Part shown: one piece after another, positions 55,150 through 63,051 of the stretch
How positions within the stretch are numbered: the stretch's first letter is position 1
How the letters are laid out: every line of letters starts with the position of its first letter
Assembly: GCF_000010805.1 (NCBI RefSeq)
Contig: NC_012522.1
Span: 7,068,001 to 7,132,000, forward strand
Origin: Rhodococcus opacus B4
GTDB lineage: Bacteria > Actinomycetota > Actinomycetes > Mycobacteriales > Mycobacteriaceae
Reading direction: 5' to 3'
DNA: 64,000 bases
Translations under genes and position numbers: made by a program
The notes under the pieces: generated by a model
Database searches by the model: none
What the model was told of the DNA's origin: nothing
Seen by the model: the letters and a program-made list of their open reading frames with translations, nothing else

Positions 55150-55174
55150 GCGGCGCGGTGGCATAGTCGGCAAC

Positions 55175-55432
55175 ATGACCGCGTCGGAGAGCGACCTCGA
55201 GGACCGCATCCGGGCGCTCCTCGACGCCCGGGCCGATAGTGCGAGCATCTGCCCGTCGGACGTTGCCCGAGCCGTCGCCCCCGACGACTGGCGACCCCTC
55301 ATGGAACCGGTGCGGGCGGCCGCCCGGCGTCTGGTCGAGGCAGGGGAAGTCGAGATCACGCAGAAGGGTGACGTGGTGGATCCGGCGTCGGCGCAGGGTC
55401 CGATCCGGATCCGCCGCGCCCGCACAGGCTGA
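55175..55432 (+). CDS. DUF3253 protein (Rv3032A-like)
   Basis: An 85-residue protein of the DUF3253 family. LEDRIRALLDARADSASICPSD, VARAVAPDDWRPLMEPVRAAARRL and VEAGEVEITQKGDVVDP form a winged-helix-like pattern, so nucleic-acid binding is possible. The family also occurs beside this glucan cluster in mycobacteria. It follows the acetyltransferase gene by 25 bp on the same strand and is convergent with the glycosyltransferase gene, with a hairpin between. Function unknown. Confidence 0.8.
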   Translation: MTASESDLEDRIRALLDARADSASICPSDVARAVAPDDWRPLMEPVRAAARRLVEAGEVEITQKGDVVDPASAQGPIRIRRARTG

Positions 55433-55481
55433 GGCGAATGTACCGTTCGGCGCACCGAAGGCGGCCGACGGTACATTCGCC
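55433..55481. terminator. hairpin between convergent DUF3253 and glycosyltransferase genes
   Basis: Arms GGCGAATGTACCGT (55433-55446) and ACGGTACATTCGCC (55468-55481), perfect for 14 bp and extendable by TCGGC/GCCG with one bulge. The left arm overlaps the last bases of the DUF3253 stop region. No T-run; usable in both directions. Confidence 0.6.
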
Positions 55482-55484
55482 CGG

Positions 55485-56729
55485 TCAGCGGCCGGGCAGG
55501 GGACGCTCGGGAATCTCCGGCCGCGCCAGCGGGTGCCGCACGCGACGTTTGGCGCCCGCGTAGACGTGGACCGTCTCCTCGGCCACTTTGTGCCAGTCGA
55601 AATCGGCGGTGAGCCGGTCGCGGGCGGCCACCGCGCGCTGCTGCGCACCGGCCGGGTCGTCGAGCACCTCCCGGACCGCGGACGTGAGTCCGGTGACGTC
55701 GCCCGGCTGGAACGACATGCCGGTGTCGCCGTCGACGACCGCTTCCCCGAGCCCGCCTGCGGTGGACGCGACGAGCGGGGTTCCGGAGGCGGCGGCCTCG
55801 AGCGCGATGATGCCGAACGGCTCGTACCGGCTGGGCAGGACGATGGCGTCGGCGCCGTGCAGCCACCCGAGCAGTTCGATGTGGTCGAGGTTGCCGAGGA
55901 AGTGCACCGCGCGGGCGACGCGATGGGTGCGGGCCTGCTGGTAGAGCCACGTGAACTGGGTGCCCTCCCCGGCGATCGACAGTGTCGTCCCGGGGTGGCT
56001 GCGGCGGATGCGGGGAAGCGCGGCGATGGCGTCCTGCACGCCCTTCTCGTATTCGAGGCGGCCGACGAACAGTAGTTTCGGCGGCCCGGACCGCGGCGCG
56101 CGCTCCCGGAAACTCCACGTGGTGAGGTCGATTCCGTTGCGGATCACCGTGATCGGCGGGAGCTGCGGACCGTAGAGTGCGGTCACCTCGTCCTGCATCG
56201 ACGCGGAACACGTGATGAGCGCGTCGGATTCGTTGGCGAGCCACCATTCCACCGAATGCACCTGCCGGTTGATCCGGCCCGACACCCAGCCGCTGTGCCG
56301 CCCGGCCTCGGTGGCGTGGAGCGTGGAAACCAAAGGGACGTCGTAGAATTCGGCCAACGCGATGGCCGGATGCGCCACCAGCCAGTCGTGCGCGTGCACC
56401 ACGTCCGGCTGCCAGCCCTCCCCGACGCCCGGCTTGTGCAATGCCACACCGGCCCGCACCATCGCGTGCCCCATCGCGAGTGTCCACGCCAGCATGTCCT
56501 CGCCGAACACGAAGTGCGCGGGGTCTTCGGCGACGGCGACCACCAGGACGCCGTCCTCGATGTGGGTGACGGTGGGATGGGTCGACGCATCGGTGCCCGA
56601 CGGCCGCCGCGACAGCACCACCACTTCGTGTCCCGCGGCGGCGAGTTCGGTGGCCAGGTGGTGGACGTGGCGGCCCAGACCGCCGACCACGACGGGTGGG
56701 TACTCCCATGACACGATCAGGATCTTCAC
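55485..56729 (-). CDS. alpha-(1->4)-glucosyltransferase, GT4 family (Rv3032-like)
   Basis: A 414-residue retaining glycosyltransferase, the same length as Rv3032, which elongates methylglucose lipopolysaccharide and contributes to glycogen/capsular glucan in mycobacteria. SWEYPPVVVGGLGRHVHHLA is the N-terminal donor/acceptor loop; VVHAHDWLVAHPAIAL follows. The C-terminal domain has LLFVGRLEYEKGVQDAIAAL and the EX7E motif in YEPFGIIALEAAASGTP. The donor is probably UDP- or ADP-glucose. GTG 56729 overlaps the upstream GH57 gene by 4 bp (GTGA). Confidence 0.92.
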   Translation of the reverse strand: MKILIVSWEYPPVVVGGLGRHVHHLATELAAAGHEVVVLSRRPSGTDASTHPTVTHIEDGVLVVAVAEDPAHFVFGEDMLAWTLAMGHAMVRAGVALHKPGVGEGWQPDVVHAHDWLVAHPAIALAEFYDVPLVSTLHATEAGRHSGWVSGRINRQVHSVEWWLANESDALITCSASMQDEVTALYGPQLPPITVIRNGIDLTTWSFRERAPRSGPPKLLFVGRLEYEKGVQDAIAALPRIRRSHPGTTLSIAGEGTQFTWLYQQARTHRVARAVHFLGNLDHIELLGWLHGADAIVLPSRYEPFGIIALEAAASGTPLVASTAGGLGEAVVDGDTGMSFQPGDVTGLTSAVREVLDDPAGAQQRAVAARDRLTADFDWHKVAEETVHVYAGAKRRVRHPLARPEIPERPLPGR

Positions 56730-58324
56730 GACGCCCCTCCCTCGGTGCCCGTCGGCCGGTGGTCCCCGGCGGGCAGACGCCGCGCGTCGAGCCCGGGGAA
56801 CAGGCCGTCGGCGCGGTTCCATCCCTCTGCGAGCCTGCTCGCGGCCGCGTCCTTGCCCGCCGACACGGCGGCGGCGATCTCGCGGGTGGCGTGTGCGTGC
56901 TTGTGCGCCCGGTCGCGGGCGTACCCGGCCGCCGAATCCTTGCTGACCATGAACGCCCAGTCGCTCGACACCGTCATGAGCGCCTCCCTCAGCATCTGGT
57001 CGTTCACGCGATTCCGGAGCGCGGGACGTCCGGGTGCGGCGTCGGCATCCCGGTACTTGTCGACGGTGTCGAGGGCGGTCGCGACCACCTCGGTGTTCAG
57101 TTGCACCAGGTCGGAGACCTGATCGCCGGCCCACACCCGCCAGTCCTTGCCGGATCCCCACGACGAGTTCTCGAGCTGGACGGGTTCGCCGACGTAGCCC
57201 TGGTTGCGGGCGTCGTCGAGGGTGCCGACCCGGATTCCGGCCTCGGGCAGCGCCCGCAGCACCTTCTCGAGCCATTCGGGGCCCTCGTGCCACCAGTGCC
57301 CGAACAGTTCCGTGTCGAACGCGGCGACCACGAGCGCGGGACGTCCGATGCGCGCGGACTCGTCGCGCAGTCGTCTGCGGACGGTGGCGACGAAATCGGC
57401 CACGTGCCGGTCGGCCGCCGCCGTCGCGAGGGCGGGGTCGTACGGCGCCTTGTCGGCGGACTCGACGGTGCGGCCGGTGACCCGGGCGGGTTTGAGACCG
57501 GTGGCGTGGTCGTAGGTGTGGAAGTCGCGGTAGGCGCCGTGGCCGGGGTAGCCCGACTTCGGCGACCACACCCGGTAACTGACCTGCAGATCGCGCCCGA
57601 ATGCGACCACGTCCGAGTCCCGGACCGGCCGGCCGAGGGACGTGTCGCCGCGCAGGGCGGGACCGTCGACCATGAAATGCGTGACGCCGGCCTCGGCGTA
57701 TCCGGTCTCCATGCCGGGGGTGTACCCGCATTCGGGCCCCCAGATACCTGTCGGTGTGCAGTTCCACCGCGCGGCGGCGTCGGCGAGCCCTTCTCGGAGG
57801 GAGAAGGCGCGCAACCGGGGGTCGAGCAGCGGCTGGAACGGGTGGGCGAGCGGACCGCCGAGCAGTTCGAACGCCTCGCGGTCCAGCAGTTCGCGCAGTA
57901 CCGGAGAGCCGCCGTGCCGCCAGCGCAACTCGAAGTCGGCGAGTGCGGCGGCGGACGCGCGGTGTTCGCGGGCACCGAGTTCGCGATGCGCGTCGTCGGG
58001 CATGCCTGCCGCCTCGTGCGCGCGGATCTGCCAGTTCCCGAGCCAGTGGTGCATCCCGGCGAGGCAGTGCGGATCGTCGAGCTGAGCTGCGAGAACGGGG
58101 GTGATGCCGAGGGTCAGCAGATGCGAGCGACCCTCGTCCGACAGGCGCCGCAACATCGCGGTGAGGGGGAGGTACGACGCCGCCCACGACTGGTACAGCC
58201 ATTCCTCGCCGACGGGCCAGCGGCCGTGGTTGGCGAGCCAGGGCAGGTGGGAGTGCAGAACCAGGCAGAACATGCCCGGTTCCGTCGCGTCGCCCGCTCC
58301 GGTGCGGTTGTCGGATTCGGTCAC
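56726..58324 (-). CDS. GH57 family glucan branching enzyme-like protein (Rv3031-like)
   Basis: A 532-residue GH57 protein. CLVLHSHLPWLANHGRWPVG opens the (beta/alpha)7 barrel; the nucleophile Glu lies in IWGPECGYTPGMET, and the acid Asp in AAFDTELFGHWWHEGPEWL. The C-terminal helices include WGSGKDWRVWAGDQVSDLVQ and SSDWAFMVSKDSAAGYARD. In mycobacteria this gene, with the GT4 partner, makes or branches the alpha-glucan backbone of methylglucose lipopolysaccharide. GTG 58324 overlaps the methyltransferase stop by 4 bp, so methyltransferase, GH57 and GT4 form one translationally coupled unit. Confidence 0.92.
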   Translation of the reverse strand: MTESDNRTGAGDATEPGMFCLVLHSHLPWLANHGRWPVGEEWLYQSWAASYLPLTAMLRRLSDEGRSHLLTLGITPVLAAQLDDPHCLAGMHHWLGNWQIRAHEAAGMPDDAHRELGAREHRASAAALADFELRWRHGGSPVLRELLDREAFELLGGPLAHPFQPLLDPRLRAFSLREGLADAAARWNCTPTGIWGPECGYTPGMETGYAEAGVTHFMVDGPALRGDTSLGRPVRDSDVVAFGRDLQVSYRVWSPKSGYPGHGAYRDFHTYDHATGLKPARVTGRTVESADKAPYDPALATAAADRHVADFVATVRRRLRDESARIGRPALVVAAFDTELFGHWWHEGPEWLEKVLRALPEAGIRVGTLDDARNQGYVGEPVQLENSSWGSGKDWRVWAGDQVSDLVQLNTEVVATALDTVDKYRDADAAPGRPALRNRVNDQMLREALMTVSSDWAFMVSKDSAAGYARDRAHKHAHATREIAAAVSAGKDAAASRLAEGWNRADGLFPGLDARRLPAGDHRPTGTEGGAS

Positions 58325-59100
58325 CGAACGGGATCCTTCACCGCGATGGCCACCAGGTCGAGGCTGTCGTCGATGTCGCCCTCGTGCAGTGCGAAGTCGT
58401 CGACCGTGATGCCTTCGACGTCGCGGGTCAGTTCCTCGGGCCAGGGTTCGCCGGCGAGTGCGCGGTCGATCTGCGCGCCGATGAACGAGCCGCCGTGCTT
58501 GGTGTCGAGGGCCTTCAGCCGCGCGCCGTGATGGACGCCGGTCATGAGGGCGACGGTGAATCCGGCCTCCTCGAGCAGTTCGGTCAGTTCGGCGGCGTCG
58601 AGTTCGCGGGTGTGGAACGGATTGAGCGGTGTGTCGCGGCCCGGCGAGAACGTGATGCGGTTGGGGGTGCTGACGAGCAGTTCTCCTCCGGGGGTCAGCA
58701 CCCGGAAGCACTCGCGCAGGAATTGGGCCTGGTCCCACAGGTGTTCGATCACCTGGAAATTGACGACGGTGTCGACGGATTCGTCGCCGAGGGGAAGCTC
58801 CGCGAGGTTGCCGTGCAGCATCTCGACCCGGGGGTACCGCGCGCGGACGTGTTCGACGGCGGTGATGTCGTAGTCGAGTCCGGTGACGCCCTGTGCCACA
58901 TCGGCAATCATGTTGGCGCCGTAGCCTTCTCCGGATCCGGCCTCGAGTACCCGGCGCCCGGCGCAGCGGGGGAGGAGGTCGCGGTAGACGACCTCGTGCC
59001 GCCGGAACCAGTAGTTCTCCTCGGGGATACCGGGCACGGTTCGCTCGCCCGTGAGGGGCAGTGGCGCGTCCTCGCGGTCGCCGACAAATGATTCGCTCAC
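58321..59100 (-). CDS. SAM-dependent methyltransferase of the methylglucan cluster (Rv3030-like)
   Basis: A 259-residue class I methyltransferase. Motif I is RVLEAGSGEGYGANMIADVA near residue 52, then GLDYDITAVEHVRARYP, VDTVVNFQVIEHLWDQ and CFRVLTPGGELLVSTPN. It probably methylates the glucose units of the polysaccharide or a related glycolipid. First gene of the minus-strand unit with GH57 and GT4. TAACCT on the minus strand ends 7 nt before the GTG start (59100), so the whole unit is probably transcribed as a leaderless mRNA. Confidence 0.88.
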   Translation of the reverse strand: MSESFVGDREDAPLPLTGERTVPGIPEENYWFRRHEVVYRDLLPRCAGRRVLEAGSGEGYGANMIADVAQGVTGLDYDITAVEHVRARYPRVEMLHGNLAELPLGDESVDTVVNFQVIEHLWDQAQFLRECFRVLTPGGELLVSTPNRITFSPGRDTPLNPFHTRELDAAELTELLEEAGFTVALMTGVHHGARLKALDTKHGGSFIGAQIDRALAGEPWPEELTRDVEGITVDDFALHEGDIDDSLDLVAIAVKDPVR

Positions 59101-59202
59101 CGGTGCGAGGTTAGTGCCCCCGGCAAGGTCGCTCGTCCAGGTGGTCTACATCACAGCGGTGAAATGCGGTTTCGGCCGTTATGGTGAACGAGACTTTCGC
59201 GC

Positions 59203-59222
59203 AAGTTACCAACGGGTAACTT
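59203..59222. promoter_or_regulatory. palindromic operator upstream of etfBA
   Basis: AAGTTACC-AACG-GGTAACTT, a perfect 8+4+8 palindrome, 120 bp before the etfB ATG. TAATCT at 59232-59237 could be the -10 box, so the site would cover the -35 region. Its core GTTACC-N4-GGTAAC has the same form as the operators before the acyl-CoA dehydrogenase operon (3180-3218). Confidence 0.75.
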
Positions 59223-59341
59223 AGCGTGGGGTAATCTGTCGCAGAGCAATCGTGCGACGAAATATCGAAGACGAGAGCTCGGTCCACGCGGAGCGACTCA
59301 CGATAACCACGCAAGAACACACAGGAGGTCGACGAAGACCC

Positions 59342-60142
59342 ATGACGAACATCGTTGTTTTGATCAAGCAGGTCCCCGACACGTGGTCCGAGCGCAAGCT
59401 GACCGACGGCGACTACACGCTTGACCGCGAGGCCGCCGATGCAGTGCTCGACGAGATCAACGAGCGCGCCGTCGAAGAAGCGCTCCTGATCAAGGAGGCC
59501 CAGGGTGGCGAGGTGACCGTCCTCTCCGCAGGTCCGGACCGCGCCACCGACGCCATCCGCAAGGCCCTGTCCATGGGTGCCGACAAGGCTGTGCACATCA
59601 ACGACCCGGCCCTCCACGGCTCCGACGCGGTGCAGACCGCGTGGACCCTGGCCGCGGCGCTCGGACAGATCACGTTCGAGAACGAAGAGCCCGCCGACCT
59701 GATCATCGCCGGCAACGAGGCCACCGACGGCCGCGTCGGCGCCGTTCCGGCCATCATCGCCGAGTACCTGGGCATCCCGCAGCTCACGCAGCTGCGCAAG
59801 CTGACCGTCGCCGACGGCACCGTCACCGGTGAGCGCGAGACCGACGAGGGCGTCTTCGGCCTCGAGGCGAGCCTGCCGGCCATCGTCAGCGTCACCGAGA
59901 AGATCAACGAGCCCCGCTTCCCCTCCTTCAAGGGCATCATGGCCGCGAAGAAGAAGGAAGTCCTCGTCTACACGCTGGCCGACCTCGGTGTCGACCCGGA
60001 GACCGTCGGTGTCGCCAACGCGGGCACCACCGTCACCGCCTCCACCCCCAAGCCCCCGCGTACCGCTGGTGAGCGCATCGTCGACGAGGGCGACGGCGGC
60101 AGCAAGATCGCTGCCTACCTCGTGGGCCAGAAGATCATCTGA
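59342..60142 (+). CDS. etfB: electron transfer flavoprotein beta subunit
   Basis: A 266-residue ETF subunit (FixA). IVVLIKQVPDTWSERKL opens it, followed by NERAVEEALLIKEA and SMGADKAVHINDP; GNEATDGRVGAVPAIIAEYL and AIVSVTEKINEPRFPSFKGIMAAKKK in segments are characteristic, the last being the recognition loop region. With EtfA it carries electrons from acyl-CoA dehydrogenases to the quinone pool. ATG with AGGAGGT about 15 bases upstream region (ACAGGAGGTCGACGAAGACC). A palindromic operator lies 120 bp upstream, matching regulation of FadE genes. Confidence 0.96.
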   Translation: MTNIVVLIKQVPDTWSERKLTDGDYTLDREAADAVLDEINERAVEEALLIKEAQGGEVTVLSAGPDRATDAIRKALSMGADKAVHINDPALHGSDAVQTAWTLAAALGQITFENEEPADLIIAGNEATDGRVGAVPAIIAEYLGIPQLTQLRKLTVADGTVTGERETDEGVFGLEASLPAIVSVTEKINEPRFPSFKGIMAAKKKEVLVYTLADLGVDPETVGVANAGTTVTASTPKPPRTAGERIVDEGDGGSKIAAYLVGQKII

Positions 60143-60188
60143 TCGCGCCCCTCTACAGACCAGCAGACACATACAGGGAGAGTTAGTC

Positions 60189-61145
60189 ATGGCAGAAGTA
60201 CTGGTGCTCGTCGAGCACGCAGAGGGTGCACTGAAGAAGGTCAGCACCGAACTCATCACCGCCGCACGCGCGCTCGGTGAGCCGGCCGCAGTGGTCACCG
60301 GTCCCGCCGGTACCGCGGACAAGCTGGCCGAGGGCCTCGCCGCCGCAGGCGCGGCCAAGATCTACGTCGCCGAGTCGGACGACATCGAGGGCTACCTGGT
60401 CACGCCGAAGGTCGACGTGCTCGCGTCGCTCGTCGAGTCGGCCGCCCCGGCCGCGGTCATCACCGCCGCCAGCGTCGAGGGCAAGGAGGTCTCCGGACGT
60501 CTTGCTGCCCGCATCGGCTCCGGCCTGCTCGTCGACGTCGTCGACGTGAAGTCCGACGGCAGTGCCGTGCACTCCATCTTCGGTGGCGCGTTCACCGTCG
60601 ACGCCAAGGCCAACGGCGACGTCCCGGTCATCTCGGTCCGCCCGGGCGCCATCGAGGCGAAGCCCGAAGCCGGTGCAGGCGAGAAGGTTTCCGTCGAGGT
60701 TCCGGCCCAGGAAGAGGGTGCCGTCAAGATCACCTCGCGTGATCCGATCGTCGGTGGCGACCGCCCCGAGCTCACCGAGGCGACCGTCGTCGTCTCCGGT
60801 GGCCGCGGTGTCGGCAGCGCCGACAAGTTCACCGTCGTCGAGGAACTCGCCGATTCGCTCGGTGCCGCTGTCGGTGCCTCGCGTGCCGCGGTCGACTCGG
60901 GCTACTACCCGGGCCAGTTCCAGGTCGGTCAGACCGGTAAGACGGTCTCCCCGCAGCTGTACATCGCGCTCGGCATCTCCGGTGCCATCCAGCACCGCGC
61001 CGGTATGCAGACGTCGAAGACCATCGTCGCCGTGAACAAGGACGAGGAAGCCCCGATCTTCGAGATCGCGGACTACGGCATCGTCGGCGACCTGTTCAAC
61101 GTCGCTCCGCAGCTCACCGAGGCCGTCAAGGCTCACAAGGGCTGA
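60189..61145 (+). CDS. etfA: electron transfer flavoprotein alpha subunit
   Basis: A 318-residue FAD-binding subunit (FixB). [20 protein letters not shown] begins the N-terminal domain. The FAD domain is clear: [43 protein letters not shown] and [20 protein letters not shown], then [26 protein letters not shown] precedes the ATG, 46 bp after etfB. Etf is the electron acceptor for the FadE enzymes at the beginning of the window. A terminator follows. Confidence 0.97.
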   Translation: MAEVLVLVEHAEGALKKVSTELITAARALGEPAAVVTGPAGTADKLAEGLAAAGAAKIYVAESDDIEGYLVTPKVDVLASLVESAAPAAVITAASVEGKEVSGRLAARIGSGLLVDVVDVKSDGSAVHSIFGGAFTVDAKANGDVPVISVRPGAIEAKPEAGAGEKVSVEVPAQEEGAVKITSRDPIVGGDRPELTEATVVVSGGRGVGSADKFTVVEELADSLGAAVGASRAAVDSGYYPGQFQVGQTGKTVSPQLYIALGISGAIQHRAGMQTSKTIVAVNKDEEAPIFEIADYGIVGDLFNVAPQLTEAVKAHKG

Positions 61146-61154
61146 TTTTCCACC

Positions 61155-61196
61155 GACGGCGGCCCCGTTCCCTTTCCCGGGAGCGGGGCCGCCGTC
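61155..61196 (+). terminator. hairpin terminator of etfBA
   Basis: GACGGCGGCCCCG (61155-61167) pairs with CGGGGCCGCCGTC ending at 61196; 13 bp perfect stem, 16-nt loop, then GTATCTTCC. Ten bases after the etfA stop. Confidence 0.85.
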
Positions 61197-61280
61197 GTAT
61201 CTTCCGTCGTTCATCCGGGCTGCATCGACACGACACCCGGGCGACGCCCCCACGCCGCCCCTGCTCGGTAAACCTGCGCC

Positions 61281-62114
61281 ATGACAACTTCGTCTGTTCT
61301 CCGCGCACCGAGTGAGACCGCCGATTCTGTTGTAACCGCACCCAGGTATTCCCTGGTCGTCTCGTCCGATCGCGAGCATCGCGTGGCTGCTCAGCGGTTG
61401 CGGTACCGCGTGTTCGCCTCCGAACCCGGCTTCTCCGTCCCCGCGCACGCGGACGCCCTCGACGCCGACCGGTTCGACGACTTCTGCGACCACCTCCTCG
61501 TCCGGCACGAGGAGACCGGCGAGTTCGTCGGGTGCTACCGCATGCTTCCGCCCGACGCCGCCGCTCAGGCCGGCGGCTATTACACCGCCACCGAATTCGA
61601 CATCTCGGCGCTCGACCCGGTCGGCAACCGCATCGTCGAGATGGGGCGGGCGTGCGTCGACCCCGATCACCGTTCCGGTTCGGTCCTGAGCCTGATGTGG
61701 GCCGGGATCCTCCACTACCTGCAGTTGACCGGATACGAGTGGGTCATGGGCTGCGTCTCCGTGCCGATGCGGGAGCACCCGGACGCGGTGGCCGGTTCGA
61801 ACGTCCGCGGCGTGCGTGACCTGCTGCTCCGCAAGTACGGCAGCGACCCGGCTTCCCGGGCCGTGCCCAGGAACCCGGTGCGCGTCGACGGGCGGTCCCT
61901 CGACGAGATCGACCCGCCCGCCCGCCCGGTCCTGCCGCCGCTGCTCCGGGGATATCTGCGCCTCGGCGCCACGGTGTGCGGCGAGCCCGCGCACGATCCG
62001 GAATTCGGGGTCGCCGACTTCGTCGCCCTGCAGGGACTGCACGGCGCGAACGAGCGGTACCTCGACCGCCTGCGTTCGGCCTCGGCCACTTTCGAGGCGG
62101 GGGCGCAGGCATGA
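61281..62114 (+). CDS. OlsB-like N-acyltransferase (GNAT fold, Rv3027c-like)
   Basis: A 277-residue acyltransferase. RLRYRVFASEPGFSVP, then DHLLVRHEETGEFVGCYRML and EFDISALDPVGNRIVEMGRACVDPDHR in segments are the signature of the OlsB/hemolysin-type GNAT family that N-acylates ornithine or another amino acid with a 3-hydroxyacyl group. MWAGILHYLQLTGYEWVMGC follows. ATG 61281; the next gene, an OlsA-like O-acyltransferase, overlaps it by 4 bp (ATGA). Together they could make an aminolipid of the ornithine-lipid type (inference). Confidence 0.87.
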   Translation: MTTSSVLRAPSETADSVVTAPRYSLVVSSDREHRVAAQRLRYRVFASEPGFSVPAHADALDADRFDDFCDHLLVRHEETGEFVGCYRMLPPDAAAQAGGYYTATEFDISALDPVGNRIVEMGRACVDPDHRSGSVLSLMWAGILHYLQLTGYEWVMGCVSVPMREHPDAVAGSNVRGVRDLLLRKYGSDPASRAVPRNPVRVDGRSLDEIDPPARPVLPPLLRGYLRLGATVCGEPAHDPEFGVADFVALQGLHGANERYLDRLRSASATFEAGAQA

Positions 62115-63034
62115 CCGCCGCCGTGGCGGAGACGGCGCCGGTGCCCGTGCATTCGTGGATGCCGTCGAGCCCGTGCGGCGCCGGGTGCCTGCCCGCGGAG
62201 AAAAATGCCGTGTCGATCCCGACCGTGGTCGTCCGGTGGTGCCTCGTGGTGTCGGCGCTCGCGACGGCGCCGCTCCTGACCGCGGGATGGTTGCTGCCGC
62301 GGTCGTGGCGGACCGGCCTGCAGCGTCGGTATGCGGCGATTCTGTTGCGCTGCGTGGGAATTCGGCTCGTCGTGGTCGATCATCGCGGAAAGCGGCGGCA
62401 CGACGGCGGACTTCTGGTGGTGGCCGGCCACGTGTCCTGGACCGACGTGCTGGTGCTCAGTGCGCTCGCACCGGCGAACTTCGTCGCCCGCGGCGATCTG
62501 CTGGACTGGCCGGTTCTGGGCTCGCTGGCCCGGCGGATGCGGGTCGTTCCGATCGAACGGCAGAGCCTGCGGGCGCTCCCCGGCACGGTGGCCACGACGG
62601 CGGGCAGGCTGCGCGACGGCGAACGAGTCGTGGCGTTCCCGGAGGGCACCACGTGGTGTGGACGGGCGTACGGCAGATTCCGGCCCGCGCTGTTCCAGGC
62701 GGCGATCGACGCGGAATGCCCGGTCCAGCCGATCTCGCTGCGATACACCGGCCGGGGCGGGGAACTGACGACCGGGCCGTGCTTCGTGGGCGAGGAGACG
62801 ATCGGCCGGTCGATCCGGCGCATCATCCGTCAGAAGGGCGTCAACGCCGAGGTCCGGCTGGCGCCGATCGAGTATCCCGGGGAGTGCCGCAGGGATCTGG
62901 CGGCCCGATGTGAACGCGCCGCACGAGGCGACGAACGCATCGATCTCGCTGCGCACGACATCGTCGATCCGCTGCAGGGCGCGGTCGGGACGGCGGCTGC
63001 GGGCATCGAGGCGGCGGAGCGTCTCGTCGCCTGA
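62111..63034 (+). CDS. lysophospholipid acyltransferase (PlsC/OlsA-like)
   Basis: A 307-residue membrane acyltransferase. One hydrophobic helix (about 40-60) precedes the PlsC domain: the HX4D motif is HVSWTD in [19 protein letters not shown], the second block is [14 protein letters not shown], and the third is [16 protein letters not shown]. It would transfer an acyl chain to the hydroxyl made by the OlsB-like partner, or acylate lysophosphatidate. It overlaps the partner gene (ATGA) and lies 17 bp before iscS. It corresponds to Rv3026c in position. Confidence 0.9.
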   Translation: MTAAVAETAPVPVHSWMPSSPCGAGCLPAEKNAVSIPTVVVRWCLVVSALATAPLLTAGWLLPRSWRTGLQRRYAAILLRCVGIRLVVVDHRGKRRHDGGLLVVAGHVSWTDVLVLSALAPANFVARGDLLDWPVLGSLARRMRVVPIERQSLRALPGTVATTAGRLRDGERVVAFPEGTTWCGRAYGRFRPALFQAAIDAECPVQPISLRYTGRGGELTTGPCFVGEETIGRSIRRIIRQKGVNAEVRLAPIEYPGECRRDLAARCERAARGDERIDLAAHDIVDPLQGAVGTAAAGIEAAERLVA

Positions 63035-63051
63035 GCTATCCTGGTCACGTC

